Assembly: GCA_011390565.1 (NCBI GenBank)
Contig: JAABSC010000001.1
Span: 711,178 to 775,177 of the forward strand
Length of the DNA stretch: 64,000 bases
Reading direction: 5' to 3'
Origin: Thioalkalivibrio paradoxus
Lineage (GTDB): Bacteria > Pseudomonadota > Gammaproteobacteria > Ectothiorhodospirales > Ectothiorhodospiraceae
Positions 18,718-26,591 of this stretch are shown one piece after another. The position numbers were made by a program, and so were the translations under genes. The notes under the pieces were generated by a model, which saw nothing but the letters and a program-made list of their open reading frames with translations, did no database searches and was not told the DNA's origin. Every line of letters starts with the position of its first letter. The first letter of the stretch is position 1.

Positions 18718-19842
18718 GTGGCTGTCGTGGATTCCGGCTACGGCGGGGGCTTCTGGCCGGTCTGGCGGGCGACCGTTCGGGATTACCGCTCGGGCGCAGG
18801 CGCCAGGGCTCGGGCACGCCACGGCTTTCTCACCCCCCCTGAGGGTCGCGGGCGGGTGGTCTGGATCAAGGCCGGGGGCACCCCGGAGTCGCTGCGTCTC
18901 GGGGTGGAACTGGTGGGCGCCGTCCGCGAGCGCCGGAAGGACGTGCGCATCGTGATGACCTTCGAAAACGAGAATCCGGATCTGTTGCAGACCTGGATGC
19001 AACCCTGGCGCGGGGTGGGTGTCGGGTACGGCCCCTGCGATCGTCCGGCGGTCGTGCGCAGGGTGCTGCGCCGGTTTCAGCCCTGCGGCATTCTCCTGGC
19101 CGAATCCGAACCGCCGGGTCAACTTTTGCGCGGCGTGCAGGTGCCGGTGGCCGCTGTCGGTACCCCGCTGCCGCCGGCTCCGGTTCGCGTCGTCTGGCCG
19201 CTCAGCGCGGAGGAGCATCATGCGTGGGCGTCTTCGGGCCGCGCGACCGAACTGATGGTTCCCGCGGATCCGCAGGCCCGTTTCACCGAGGCGCAGGCCG
19301 ACGTGGTGCTGCGCGCCCTCGCCGGCGGCGAAACGCGCCGGCTGTGGTGGTGGCACGGCGACGCAGAGCAGTGGCCCGCCTGGCTCGCCGCGTGGCGGGG
19401 CGCTGAATTTTCCGGGACCGATGTTCTGCTCGCGAGCCTCGGGTCGGGTACGGTTCTCCCGCAGGCCTCGCTCACCGCCAGCGGCTGGGATCGTCGCAAG
19501 CTCCCTGGAGGCAGCATCCTGCATCTCGACGATCCGCGCTGGTTTGCCGCCGCGGCGAGCGCCGCGCACGCCATTCACCTGGCCGTTCCGGGGCGTGCCG
19601 CGCTCTGGCAGTCGCTCGCGGCCGGAGCGGCGGTCACGCTGGGTGCGGCGGGGCCGACCCGTGATCCCGCCTTCCCGGTTGTTGCACAGATCCCGGCCGT
19701 GATCGAGCGGTGGCGGGGCCTGCGCGATGACGAACAACGTCGACGCGGGCTTGGCGATGCCGCACGGCGGCGCTTCTGGGAGGAACGCCGTCAGGTGGAC
19801 GCCAACCTCGCCGCGCTGATGGATCAGGTCTGGACATGGTAG
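18718..19842 (+). CDS. divergent Kdo-transferase-like (WaaA/KdtA family) protein
   Basis: 374 residues from GTG 18718, 4 bp after msbA. The N-terminal half reads like the WaaA acceptor domain: RVVWIKAGGTPESLRLG stands where WaaA has WIHAVSVGE, followed by a Rossmann strand, VRRVLRRFQPCGILLAESE (like the RPRLLLIVETE stretch) and an HLAVPGRAALWQSLAAGAAV region at the GT-B C-domain. It lacks the N-terminal membrane anchor and is shorter than typical WaaA (about 420). It may be a second, specialised sugar transferase or a degenerate paralogue. Family call moderate; substrate unknown. Confidence 0.5.
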   Translation: MAVVDSGYGGGFWPVWRATVRDYRSGAGARARARHGFLTPPEGRGRVVWIKAGGTPESLRLGVELVGAVRERRKDVRIVMTFENENPDLLQTWMQPWRGVGVGYGPCDRPAVVRRVLRRFQPCGILLAESEPPGQLLRGVQVPVAAVGTPLPPAPVRVVWPLSAEEHHAWASSGRATELMVPADPQARFTEAQADVVLRALAGGETRRLWWWHGDAEQWPAWLAAWRGAEFSGTDVLLASLGSGTVLPQASLTASGWDRRKLPGGSILHLDDPRWFAAAASAAHAIHLAVPGRAALWQSLAAGAAVTLGAAGPTRDPAFPVVAQIPAVIERWRGLRDDEQRRRGLGDAARRRFWEERRQVDANLAALMDQVWTW

Positions 19843-20840
19843 AGCGGTGGCTCTGGAAACAGTGGATGCGTCGCGGCCCGTTTGCGGCCGCGATGTTTCC
19901 GCTGTCGCTGGTCTACGCGGCACTGGCCAACTGGAACCGCTCCCGTCTGGACGAAAACCAGCTCCACGTCGTGCTGCCCCTCAAAGCGGTGATCGTTGTG
20001 GGCAATCTGACCGTCGGCGGCAGCGGCAAGACTCCGATGACCGCCTGGCTGGCGCGTCGACTGGAACGGCAGGGTTATCGCGTCGGCATCGTCAGTCGCG
20101 GCTACGGCCGCCGCCCCAGCGAGGGCGGATTCCAGGTCCATCCGGGAGCCGACCCCAGGGTGGTGGGCGACGAGCCCATCCTGCTGGCGCGCCGCGCCGG
20201 CGTGCCGGTGCAGGTGGACCGCGATCGGGTGCGCGCCGCGCGTGCGCTCGCGGAGCAGGGCATCGAGGTGGTGATCTCCGACGATGGTCTGCAGCATCAT
20301 CGGTTGCCCCGAGACATCGCCGTCCTGATGGTGGACGGCCGCCGTCGCTTCGGGAACGGATTATGTCTGCCGGCCGGCCCCTTGCGTGAACCGCGCGCGG
20401 CGGCGGCCCAGGCGGATTTCGTCGTGACCGTGGGTGGGCAGCCGCAACAGGGAGAGTTCGGGATGGCTCTGCTGGCGGACGATGACGTCGTGGCGGTGAG
20501 GACGGGCGGCGGCGTCCGCCCGCTCACCCAGTTTTGCGGGCGCCCGGCGCATGCGGTCGCCGGGATCGCCGATCCCGATCGCTTTTTCGATGCTCTCGAA
20601 GCGGCCGGCGTGCAGGTGATCCGACACCCGTTCCCGGACCATCACCGCTTCCGCGCGCGCGAGATTCGCTTCGACGACGGCTACCCGGTACTGATGACCG
20701 AGAAGGATGCAGTAAAATGCACGGAGATTGCCGACAAGCGCCACTGGTACTGGCCGGTGTCGGCCCAACCGGAGCCCGCCTTCGAAAAGGCGCTTCTGCA
20801 ACGAATCGAAACCTGTATCCGGCTCAAATACCTGGGGTGA
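19836..20840 (+). CDS. lpxK: tetraacyldisaccharide 4'-kinase LpxK
   Basis: Phosphorylates the lipid A disaccharide at the 4' position at the inner membrane, 334 residues. An N-terminal hydrophobic segment precedes the P-loop VGGSGKTP near residue 60. DDGLQHHRLPRDI, LPAGPLREP and the late TEKDAVKC are LpxK hallmarks. It overlaps the end of the preceding gene by 7 bp and is followed 6 bp later by a Trm112-like gene. Confidence 0.97.
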   Translation: MVERWLWKQWMRRGPFAAAMFPLSLVYAALANWNRSRLDENQLHVVLPLKAVIVVGNLTVGGSGKTPMTAWLARRLERQGYRVGIVSRGYGRRPSEGGFQVHPGADPRVVGDEPILLARRAGVPVQVDRDRVRAARALAEQGIEVVISDDGLQHHRLPRDIAVLMVDGRRRFGNGLCLPAGPLREPRAAAAQADFVVTVGGQPQQGEFGMALLADDDVVAVRTGGGVRPLTQFCGRPAHAVAGIADPDRFFDALEAAGVQVIRHPFPDHHRFRAREIRFDDGYPVLMTEKDAVKCTEIADKRHWYWPVSAQPEPAFEKALLQRIETCIRLKYLG

Positions 20841-20846
20841 AACACG

Positions 20847-21041
20847 ATGGACAAGCGCCTGCTCGATATTCTCGTCTGCCCGGTCACGAAGGGGCCGCTG
20901 CACTATGACCGCGATGCGGGTGAGCTGATCTCGGTCTCCGCCGGGCTCGCGTACCCGATCCGGGAAGACATCCCGGTCATGCTCGAGGACGAGGCGCGGG
21001 TGCTGTCGGAGGAAGAGAAACAGCGCTGGCGATCGAAGTGA
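20847..21041 (+). CDS. Trm112/YcaR family small protein
   Basis: 64-residue Trm112-fold protein ([18 protein letters not shown], then [12 protein letters not shown]). Only one of the zinc cysteines of eukaryotic Trm112 is left, as in bacterial YcaR. It lies between lpxK and kdsB as in E. coli. Trm112 proteins activate methyltransferases in eukaryotes; the role of bacterial YcaR is not clear. Confidence 0.9.
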   Translation: MDKRLLDILVCPVTKGPLHYDRDAGELISVSAGLAYPIREDIPVMLEDEARVLSEEEKQRWRSK

Positions 21042-21062
21042 TACCCGGACGTTGCGGCCGCC

Positions 21063-21170
21063 GCCCGGCACCTCCCGACTTTTCCACGGGACGCCGTGAA
21101 TACACCCCTGAAGGCTTGACGGCAGCATCCCTGCTGCCGACACCCGTGGAAAGGTCGGGAGGTGCCGGGC
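21063..21170. repeat. 108-bp inverted repeat, family B
   Basis: Arms 21063-21090 and 21143-21170 are complementary over 27 of 28 bases (arm GCCCGGCACCTCCCGACTTT...). The centre holds a second perfect hairpin, GGCAGCA/TGCTGCC at 21121-21138 with loop TCCC. It is unrelated to the CACGGAA family at 7.6 and 12.6 kb. It lies in the 193-bp gap between the Trm112 gene and kdsB and looks like a non-autonomous mobile or REP-type element. Confidence 0.85.
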
Positions 21171-21234
21171 TAACGGGCCGTTGGTGGTTCATTGATGGAC
21201 CGAATCCGGATCGGGGTGGTTTCCGGAGGGGTAC

Positions 21235-22008
21235 ATGACCGATCCGGGGTTTGTGGTGGTGATCCCCGCGCGGATGGGTTCCAGCCGTCTTCCGGGCAAG
21301 CCGCTGATCGCGATCGCCGGCCGGCCGTTGATTGCCCACGTCGTGGCCCGCGCGAGGGAAAGTGCCGCGCAACGGGTGATCGTGGCCAGCGATGACGAAC
21401 GGGTGCTGGAGGCGGCCCGGCAGGCCGGCGCCGAGGCATGCTGGACCGCCCCGGATCTGCCCTCGGGTACGGACCGGATCGCAGCCGTCGCCGCGGAGGA
21501 GGGCTGGCCGGACGCGACCTGTGTGGTCAATCTTCAGGGCGACGAACCGCTGACCCCGGGAAGCCTGCTCGACCGGCTGGCGGGGTTGCTGCAACGGTAT
21601 CCGCAGGCCGACATGGCCACGATGGGTGTGCCGCTTCGGCGGGTGGAAGATCTCAGGGATCCCAACCAGGTCAAGCTGGTCACCGACGATGCCGGCCGGG
21701 CGCTGTACTTTTCGAGGGCACCCATTCCCTGGGATCGCGAGGCGCAGCGTCTCGGGCATGAGCCCGATCTGGCGCTGGCCCGTCGCCACCTCGGTCTGTA
21801 CGCCTACCGGGCCGGCTTCCTGCGGCGCTTGACCGCGCAGGCGCCCGCGGGACTGGAGCGGCTGGAACAACTGGAACAGTTGCGTGCGCTGGCGCTCGGC
21901 GCGTGGATTCAGGTCGGCATCGTCGACGCGCCGATCCCCGCCGGCGTGGATACGCCCGAGGATGTCGAGCGTCTCGAGGCGCTCATGGGCGCAACGGCGT
22001 GGGCGTGA
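21235..22008 (+). CDS. kdsB: CMP-Kdo synthetase KdsB
   Basis: 3-deoxy-manno-octulosonate cytidylyltransferase, 257 residues, activates Kdo for lipopolysaccharide assembly. Nucleotidyltransferase motifs: VIPARMGSSRLPGKPL at the N-terminus, SGTDRIAAV and NLQGDEPL (metal-binding acidic pair). It completes the msbA-lpxK-kdsB set. The 3' end overlaps the convergent HAD gene by 26 bp. Confidence 0.97.
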   Translation: MTDPGFVVVIPARMGSSRLPGKPLIAIAGRPLIAHVVARARESAAQRVIVASDDERVLEAARQAGAEACWTAPDLPSGTDRIAAVAAEEGWPDATCVVNLQGDEPLTPGSLLDRLAGLLQRYPQADMATMGVPLRRVEDLRDPNQVKLVTDDAGRALYFSRAPIPWDREAQRLGHEPDLALARRHLGLYAYRAGFLRRLTAQAPAGLERLEQLEQLRALALGAWIQVGIVDAPIPAGVDTPEDVERLEALMGATAWA

Positions 22009-22732
22009 CCAGCCCCAGCCGCATCGGAATCTGCCCGAGGCGACCGAACGTCAGCTCCGGCTGGGGCTCGGGTTGCGACCAGCGCGTCGTGCCGGGATTG
22101 AACCAGGCCGACTGCATGCCCGCCTTGCGCGCACCCAGAACATCGCAGACGGCGTCATCGCCGATATGCAGGATGGTTTCCATCGGCACCCGTGCCCGTC
22201 GTGCAGCGGCGTGAAAGATCGCCGGATCGGGCTTGGCCGCGCCGGCTTCGGCAGCGGGAATGGCAAAGTCGAAGAAGCGCCCGAGCGGCGTGCGGAAGAC
22301 GTCGGCATTGCCGTTGCTGATCGCCCCGAGCCGGAAATGTCCTGACAGCATCTCGAGAACTTCGGCGGCCTCCGGGTCCGGGTCGACCTCGTTGCGGGCG
22401 ACCCAGAACACGTCGAACCCTTCCGAGCTTATGCGGTCGGGGCAGGCGCCCGTTTCTTCCGCGATCCCCCGCAGCCAGCGTCTGCGCAGTCGAGTCAGGT
22501 CATGCTTCTCGCCCGCGGGCGCGGCTTTCATGAAGCGTGACCGGGCCTCGACCAGCGCGTTCGGCGTGTAGCGCGCACAGACTTCCGGCGCATGCTCACG
22601 CAGCCATTCGTAGAAGCGCGCTTCGGCGCGGTGGATCGCGGGCATCACCGGCCAGAGCGTGTCGTCCAGATCAAAGGTGATGCAGTCCACGCGCAGATCG
22701 TGCGGGCGGTTGCGGAAGGAACGTTGGCGCAT
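21983..22732 (-). CDS. HAD-superfamily hydrolase (YigB-like)
   Basis: 249 residues. HAD motif I is TFDLDDTLW (nucleophile D21, acid D23), motif II is AISNGN, and motif III/IV is AKPDPAIFHAA with HIGDDAVCDVLGA. The cap region is helical, as in the YigB/flavin mononucleotide phosphatase group. Start chosen at MRQRSFRNRP (22732); the 30-residue upstream extension is not needed. The natural substrate cannot be inferred. Confidence 0.85.
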   Translation of the reverse strand: MRQRSFRNRPHDLRVDCITFDLDDTLWPVMPAIHRAEARFYEWLREHAPEVCARYTPNALVEARSRFMKAAPAGEKHDLTRLRRRWLRGIAEETGACPDRISSEGFDVFWVARNEVDPDPEAAEVLEMLSGHFRLGAISNGNADVFRTPLGRFFDFAIPAAEAGAAKPDPAIFHAAARRARVPMETILHIGDDAVCDVLGARKAGMQSAWFNPGTTRWSQPEPQPELTFGRLGQIPMRLGLVTPTPLRP

Positions 22733-22908
22733 GGGGCGAAGGGTACCGCTCTTTGATGTCACTTTCAGACCGGTTGGGGGCGTTGCGGTTCCGCGCCGCG
22801 CGGCTCCGGGAGGAAAGCGCACGAATGCAGTGGGTGGGTTTCCTCACGAAGCGCGCTTGGGTCAGAATGCCCGCAGGCATGCGCCTGAGCGTGAGGAGAT
22901 CTCAACCG

Positions 22909-23991
22909 GTGAACCCAACGACCGTGGCTTTTTCGCCCGCGCCTTCCGCGCCCTGGATCGGTGATCTGCGCGCCGCGGTGCAGCGCAACTGCGACATCGC
23001 CGATGCCCGGTTTGCGGGTAATTACACGCTTTGCACCTACCTGCTGAAAATGCGCGAGTTCTACCGATGGGAACGGGGCCTGCCGTTGTCCGCCGCACTG
23101 AACCGCCAGGAAGTCGGCGACTGGGTGAGCCAGCGCGAGCAGGGCTGGGAAGCGCTCGAGGGTCTCGATCCGGAGTCCCTGCCGCTCGGGGGGGTCCGCC
23201 GCGACCCGTTCGATCAGGACTCGGTGAACCGGTTTCTGGACGGGCACGGGCTGGTTTACGGTGCGGGTTACGGTCGCGGCGCTCGACCGCTGTTTTTTCT
23301 GGGAACGCTGCTCCGGCGCGAGGATTTCGAGGGGTATCGGGTCTGCGTGGTGGGCGAGGAAAAGGCGCGTGATCTCGCTTCGCCTCCGGCGATGTCCCGA
23401 GGCGATCTGATCTTCGTGCGCCGGGAGTCCCTGCAGCGCTTGCTGTTCGAGATGATCGAGGCCTGGCAGATGCGCGGTTCGCCGGCGGATGACGCTCTGG
23501 CGCGTGCGCTGGAGGCCTACGGGTACGTCCCCGGTGATGAGTCGTCGCTGGAACGGATGACCGATGGCGAAGTGGAGTCCGTGGTCTGGCATGAGGTGGG
23601 GGAGGTGCTCGCAGGGCGGCGTCTGGGTGCGCTTTGGCAGGATCGCGTGATGGAGGTGGCGGGCACGCGCGGGGAAGTCGTCGCGCGCGCGGTGCGGGAC
23701 CATCTCGCCGATTGCCTGACCACCTTGCCGGCGCTTTTGGAGGAGGGTGCCGACGGGGCCCTGCATTTCTACTTCGCCAATCTGACCGGGATGCGCGCGG
23801 CGCTTTTCCCCCAGTTGCGCGAGGCCTACGATCGCTGGACCGAGGGTGCGTCGGCGGCGGCGCTGAAGGCGCTGATCGCGCCTGGACGGGAGCACTGGCT
23901 GAAGGTGGCGCAGCGCCTGCTGGCCGAACCGTCGGCATCCTGGCCGGTGGAGGACGATCGGCTTGCGGAACTGCAGCCCGATCTGGCCTGA
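22909..23991 (+). CDS. conserved protein of unknown function (possibly Sfum_1244 family)
   Basis: 360 residues from GTG 22909, chosen because GAGGAGA at 22893-22899 lies about 9 bases upstream. The N-terminal motif VQRNCDIADARFAGNYTLC continues into YLLKMREFYRWERGLPL; the middle is mixed, with HEVGEVLAGRR and a C-terminal helical part containing HFYFANLTGMRAALFP. I recall this pattern from the Sfum_1244 family of uncharacterised proteins, from memory only. No catalytic motif, signal peptide or membrane segment is evident. It lies near dsr but on the other strand from the cassette beside it. Confidence 0.55.
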   Translation: MNPTTVAFSPAPSAPWIGDLRAAVQRNCDIADARFAGNYTLCTYLLKMREFYRWERGLPLSAALNRQEVGDWVSQREQGWEALEGLDPESLPLGGVRRDPFDQDSVNRFLDGHGLVYGAGYGRGARPLFFLGTLLRREDFEGYRVCVVGEEKARDLASPPAMSRGDLIFVRRESLQRLLFEMIEAWQMRGSPADDALARALEAYGYVPGDESSLERMTDGEVESVVWHEVGEVLAGRRLGALWQDRVMEVAGTRGEVVARAVRDHLADCLTTLPALLEEGADGALHFYFANLTGMRAALFPQLREAYDRWTEGASAAALKALIAPGREHWLKVAQRLLAEPSASWPVEDDRLAELQPDLA

Positions 23992-24072
23992 GGCCTTTAG
24001 CGGTTTCGTGGAGGTTCGGATGCTTGTCGGATCCGAACTCGTTCACAGGGTGCCGTTTTCCAGGGAGCCGAT

Positions 24073-24747
24073 ATGCTGATCACCATCCCCCGGGTTCTCG
24101 ACGACGTGGCGCTGGACCGCGTGCGTGCGCTGCTCGGGGACATCGCCTTCGTCGACGGCCGCAGCTCGGCCGGGGGCGATGCGCGCCGGGTCAAGGAAAA
24201 CGAGGAGGCGGATTCCACGGATGAGCGGGTGGGGTTGCTCAATCGGCTGGTGCTGTTGCCCCTGTACCGAGATCCGCTGTTCCAGGCGGCCGCCATGCCG
24301 CGACGCCTGTCCGGCGCGTTCTTCGCGCGGTATCGGCCGCAGATGCACTACGGCCCACACGTCGATGACCCGGTGATGGGGCCCGAGAACGGGCGTTACC
24401 GCTCGGACATTTCGATGACCGTGTTCCTGTCGCCGCCGGAGGCCTACGACGGCGGCGAGCTTGTGATCGAGACCGAGTATGGTGAGCAGCGGATCAAGAT
24501 GGGGGCGGGCGACGCCGTGGTGTATCCGTCTTCGAGCCTGCATCACGTGGCGCCGGTGACGCGGGGAGAGCGGCTGGTGGCTGTGGCGTGGGCCGAGTCG
24601 ATGGTGCGCGAACCCGAACGCCGGCGCCTGTTGTTCGATGTTTACCAGGTGGAAGAACAACTGCGCGCGGCGGGACCGGACGATGAAGTCACGCGCAGGA
24701 CCGGACGTATCCGGGCCAACCTGATGCGGATGTGGGCTGACGTCTGA
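24073..24747 (+). CDS. PKHD-type Fe(II)/2-oxoglutarate hydroxylase
   Basis: 224 residues of the PiuC/YbiX family. The iron triad is H96-x-D98 (GPHVDDPV) and H157 (SSSLHHVAPVTRG); the double-stranded beta-helix strand FLSPPEAYDGGELVIE precedes the distal His. These enzymes are soluble prolyl/lysyl-type hydroxylases, often near siderophore receptors; no iron-uptake gene is nearby. It is 81 bp after the uncharacterised 360-aa gene and convergent with the cassette beside dsr. Confidence 0.9.
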   Translation: MLITIPRVLDDVALDRVRALLGDIAFVDGRSSAGGDARRVKENEEADSTDERVGLLNRLVLLPLYRDPLFQAAAMPRRLSGAFFARYRPQMHYGPHVDDPVMGPENGRYRSDISMTVFLSPPEAYDGGELVIETEYGEQRIKMGAGDAVVYPSSSLHHVAPVTRGERLVAVAWAESMVREPERRRLLFDVYQVEEQLRAAGPDDEVTRRTGRIRANLMRMWADV

Positions 24748-24774
24748 TCCCTGCCGGACGCTCCGGCGGCAACG

Positions 24775-25380
24775 TCAGTCGTCGGCGAGCGGACGGCGCG
24801 GAGCGCGCTCTCCGCGCGGGGCGCCGCCGCCGAAAAAGCCCTTCATCGCCCGGCTGAACGACTGCGCCGCTTCCGGGCCGTCAATGGCGACCACCTGGTC
24901 CTGAGCCCACTTGCGGTTGGTCGGGCCCAGCACATCGGTGACGCGGTCGCCGAGGCAGCACAGCATCGAGAAACCCGGGCCTTCCTCGTCGCTGTAGCTG
25001 CATTCCGCATACATTCCGGTGCGTTCGTTCAGCTTGTCGATGAACGGGCTGCCGTAGTCGCCGGGACCCTGTGCGTCGGAACGGTTCTCGTCCACGAGTT
25101 CCGCCAGCCGCTTGGCCATACCCGTGATGAACTCGGCACGTTCGTCGTCGGAAAATTTCCCGTACACCATGCGATCGGCGATCAGCAGCAGGAAGGCCGA
25201 GAATTCCTCGATGATGTCCAGCCGTTGCGCGCGCGAGCTGGTTTCGAAACCCTCGTTCTCCAGGTTCAGCACTCCGTTGCAGGCGGCCCGCCACGCGTTC
25301 GCCGCGCCGACCGACGCGAGATCCTCGATGCTGCGCTCTCGACCACCCTGCTTCCAGCGATTGCGCAGACGCAGGCTCAT
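24775..25380 (-). CDS. 201-aa protein of unknown function, end of the dsr-side cassette
   Basis: Not recognised. Four cysteines: C34, C127, and the adjacent pair C141-C142 in SMLCCLGDRV. A mostly helical first half contains EFSAFLLLIADRMVYGKFSDDERAEF; the tail after residue 183 is rich in Gly, Pro and Arg and probably disordered. The middle, with YGSPFIDKLNERTGMYAECSYSD, gives no motif. No signal or transmembrane segment. The start overlaps the DUF3050 stop by 4 bp, so the two proteins are probably made together and may act together. Confidence 0.7.
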   Translation of the reverse strand: MSLRLRNRWKQGGRERSIEDLASVGAANAWRAACNGVLNLENEGFETSSRAQRLDIIEEFSAFLLLIADRMVYGKFSDDERAEFITGMAKRLAELVDENRSDAQGPGDYGSPFIDKLNERTGMYAECSYSDEEGPGFSMLCCLGDRVTDVLGPTNRKWAQDQVVAIDGPEAAQSFSRAMKGFFGGGAPRGERAPRRPLADD

Positions 25381-26156
25381 GCGGCCTCCATCATGCCGGC
25401 GTGTACGCCGTCCCAGAAGTGGATTCGAGCTTCGATGGAAGCTTGCGCGGCTTCATGGGCTTCCTCCAGCTTCACCCGATCCCCCGCACAGAGCAGATCG
25501 AGCATCCGCAGCGACAGGGGGCCGTGGAAATCCTCGTCGAGATGGATGTGGCGGTTCAGGTAGAAGTGGAACTGGGGTGCCTCGTCCTCACCGATGCCCA
25601 TCTCCCGCAGGAAACCCCGGAACATGCCGGGGATCACATGCTCGCGTCCCACGGCGAGGGCGGCGGCGACCACGTGCGGCTTGTCGGTGGCAATGAAATC
25701 GAAGGTCGAGCGCACGAACCGTGCGGCCGGATCGGGCGCGATGCCGGTGGCCAAGGCGGCATCGATGCCGCGCTGGTGAGCGACCCCGACGAAACGCCGG
25801 GCACCGTCCGGATTGGCCCCGAGTTCGGTCATGGCTCCGCAGTAGAGCTCGAAGTGGCTCATGTAGAGATCGTTTCCGTCCGGACCCGGAAAGGTGTCGG
25901 ATTCCTCTTCGAGCACCAGCTCGTTGATGAAGCGGCGCACTGCGGGGTCGCCGACGGGCCCCCATGGGTATTGGACAGGCGCAATGTGGGCCTGCAGATA
26001 CTTGATCAGGGACATGAAATCCCAGACCGAATAGATGTGGTGCTCCATGAACCGGCGCAGATCGGGAAGATCGCGCAGCGCATAAACGGGATGGGAATCG
26101 AGGCGCTTGCGCAGAGGCGCAATCAGTTCGGGATCAAATCGGAGCAGCTCAGGCAT
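25377..26156 (-). CDS. DUF3050 protein, heme-oxygenase-like fold
   Basis: 259 residues, start at MPELLRFDPEL (26156); the in-frame extension upstream is Arg/Pro-rich and unlikely. MEHHIYSVWDFMSLIKYLQ at residues 37-55 is typical of DUF3050. Possible metal ligands of a heme-oxygenase-like diiron enzyme are E83-E85, H101, E172, and the cluster H203, H205, D207, H211 (HIHLDEDFHG, a D-x3-H pattern). The diiron idea is inference from residue pattern and fold class. It is coupled to the 201-aa gene. The substrate is unknown. Confidence 0.75.
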   Translation of the reverse strand: MPELLRFDPELIAPLRKRLDSHPVYALRDLPDLRRFMEHHIYSVWDFMSLIKYLQAHIAPVQYPWGPVGDPAVRRFINELVLEEESDTFPGPDGNDLYMSHFELYCGAMTELGANPDGARRFVGVAHQRGIDAALATGIAPDPAARFVRSTFDFIATDKPHVVAAALAVGREHVIPGMFRGFLREMGIGEDEAPQFHFYLNRHIHLDEDFHGPLSLRMLDLLCAGDRVKLEEAHEAAQASIEARIHFWDGVHAGMMEAA

Positions 26157-26274
26157 GGCGGACACCCTCGTCAGGACAGGGCGTAGTTTACGGAGGTGTC
26201 CACGCGGGTCGAAATAACCCGCGTGGATCGGGGTCGCGCGCGAATGCTGCCGGTCGCGCGAGGCCCTTGCGGGA

Positions 26275-26478
26275 TCAGCGGTGGGAACCCTTTTCCTCGT
26301 GAGCGATGTCGACCAGCTGCATCGCGACATCACGGTACTTCTTGTGGTAGCCGTGCAGGGGGTGCCCTTCCGGAGCCAGGTAGTATTCCGTGGGATCGAC
26401 GCCGTTCTGCTGTTCGTACTCGGTGAAATGCTTCTGCATTTCGAGCATTTCCTTGATCAGTTCCTGCTTCTTGCTCAT
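26275..26478 (-). CDS. 67-aa conserved-looking small protein of unknown function
   Basis: MSKKQELIKEMLEMQKHF start, then YEQQNGVDPTEYYLAPEGH and HGYHKKYRDVAMQLVDIAHEEKG. Highly charged, helical at both ends, no cysteine, no membrane segment. The ribosome site GGAGAG is 8 bases upstream of the ATG, supporting that it is real. It lies between the cysteine-less DsrC homologue and DUF3050 on the same strand. Function unknown; the size suggests a binding partner rather than an enzyme. Confidence 0.75.
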   Translation of the reverse strand: MSKKQELIKEMLEMQKHFTEYEQQNGVDPTEYYLAPEGHPLHGYHKKYRDVAMQLVDIAHEEKGSHR

Positions 26479-26556
26479 GTCTCGATCTCTCCGATTGATG
26501 GGGCTGTGCCCCGACAGCCTGCGCGACTGTAGCACCGGCTGCCGGGGCGCTTAACC

Positions 26557-26567
26557 CCCCTTAGGGG
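26557..26567 (-). other. short C4/G4 hairpin after rspA
   Basis: CCCC-TTA-GGGG lies in the 113-bp gap between rspA and the 67-aa gene. The 4-bp stem is weak on its own. It may mark a processing point within the cassette transcript, but I give it little weight. Confidence 0.2.
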
Positions 26568-26591
26568 ATAGGCCCGGATGCGGCAAGGGGC

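Noticed and set aside
26534..26591. Intrinsic terminator after the 67-aa gene's upstream region
   Set aside because: Only a 4-bp CCCC/GGGG stem with no T-run was found; too weak to call a terminator.
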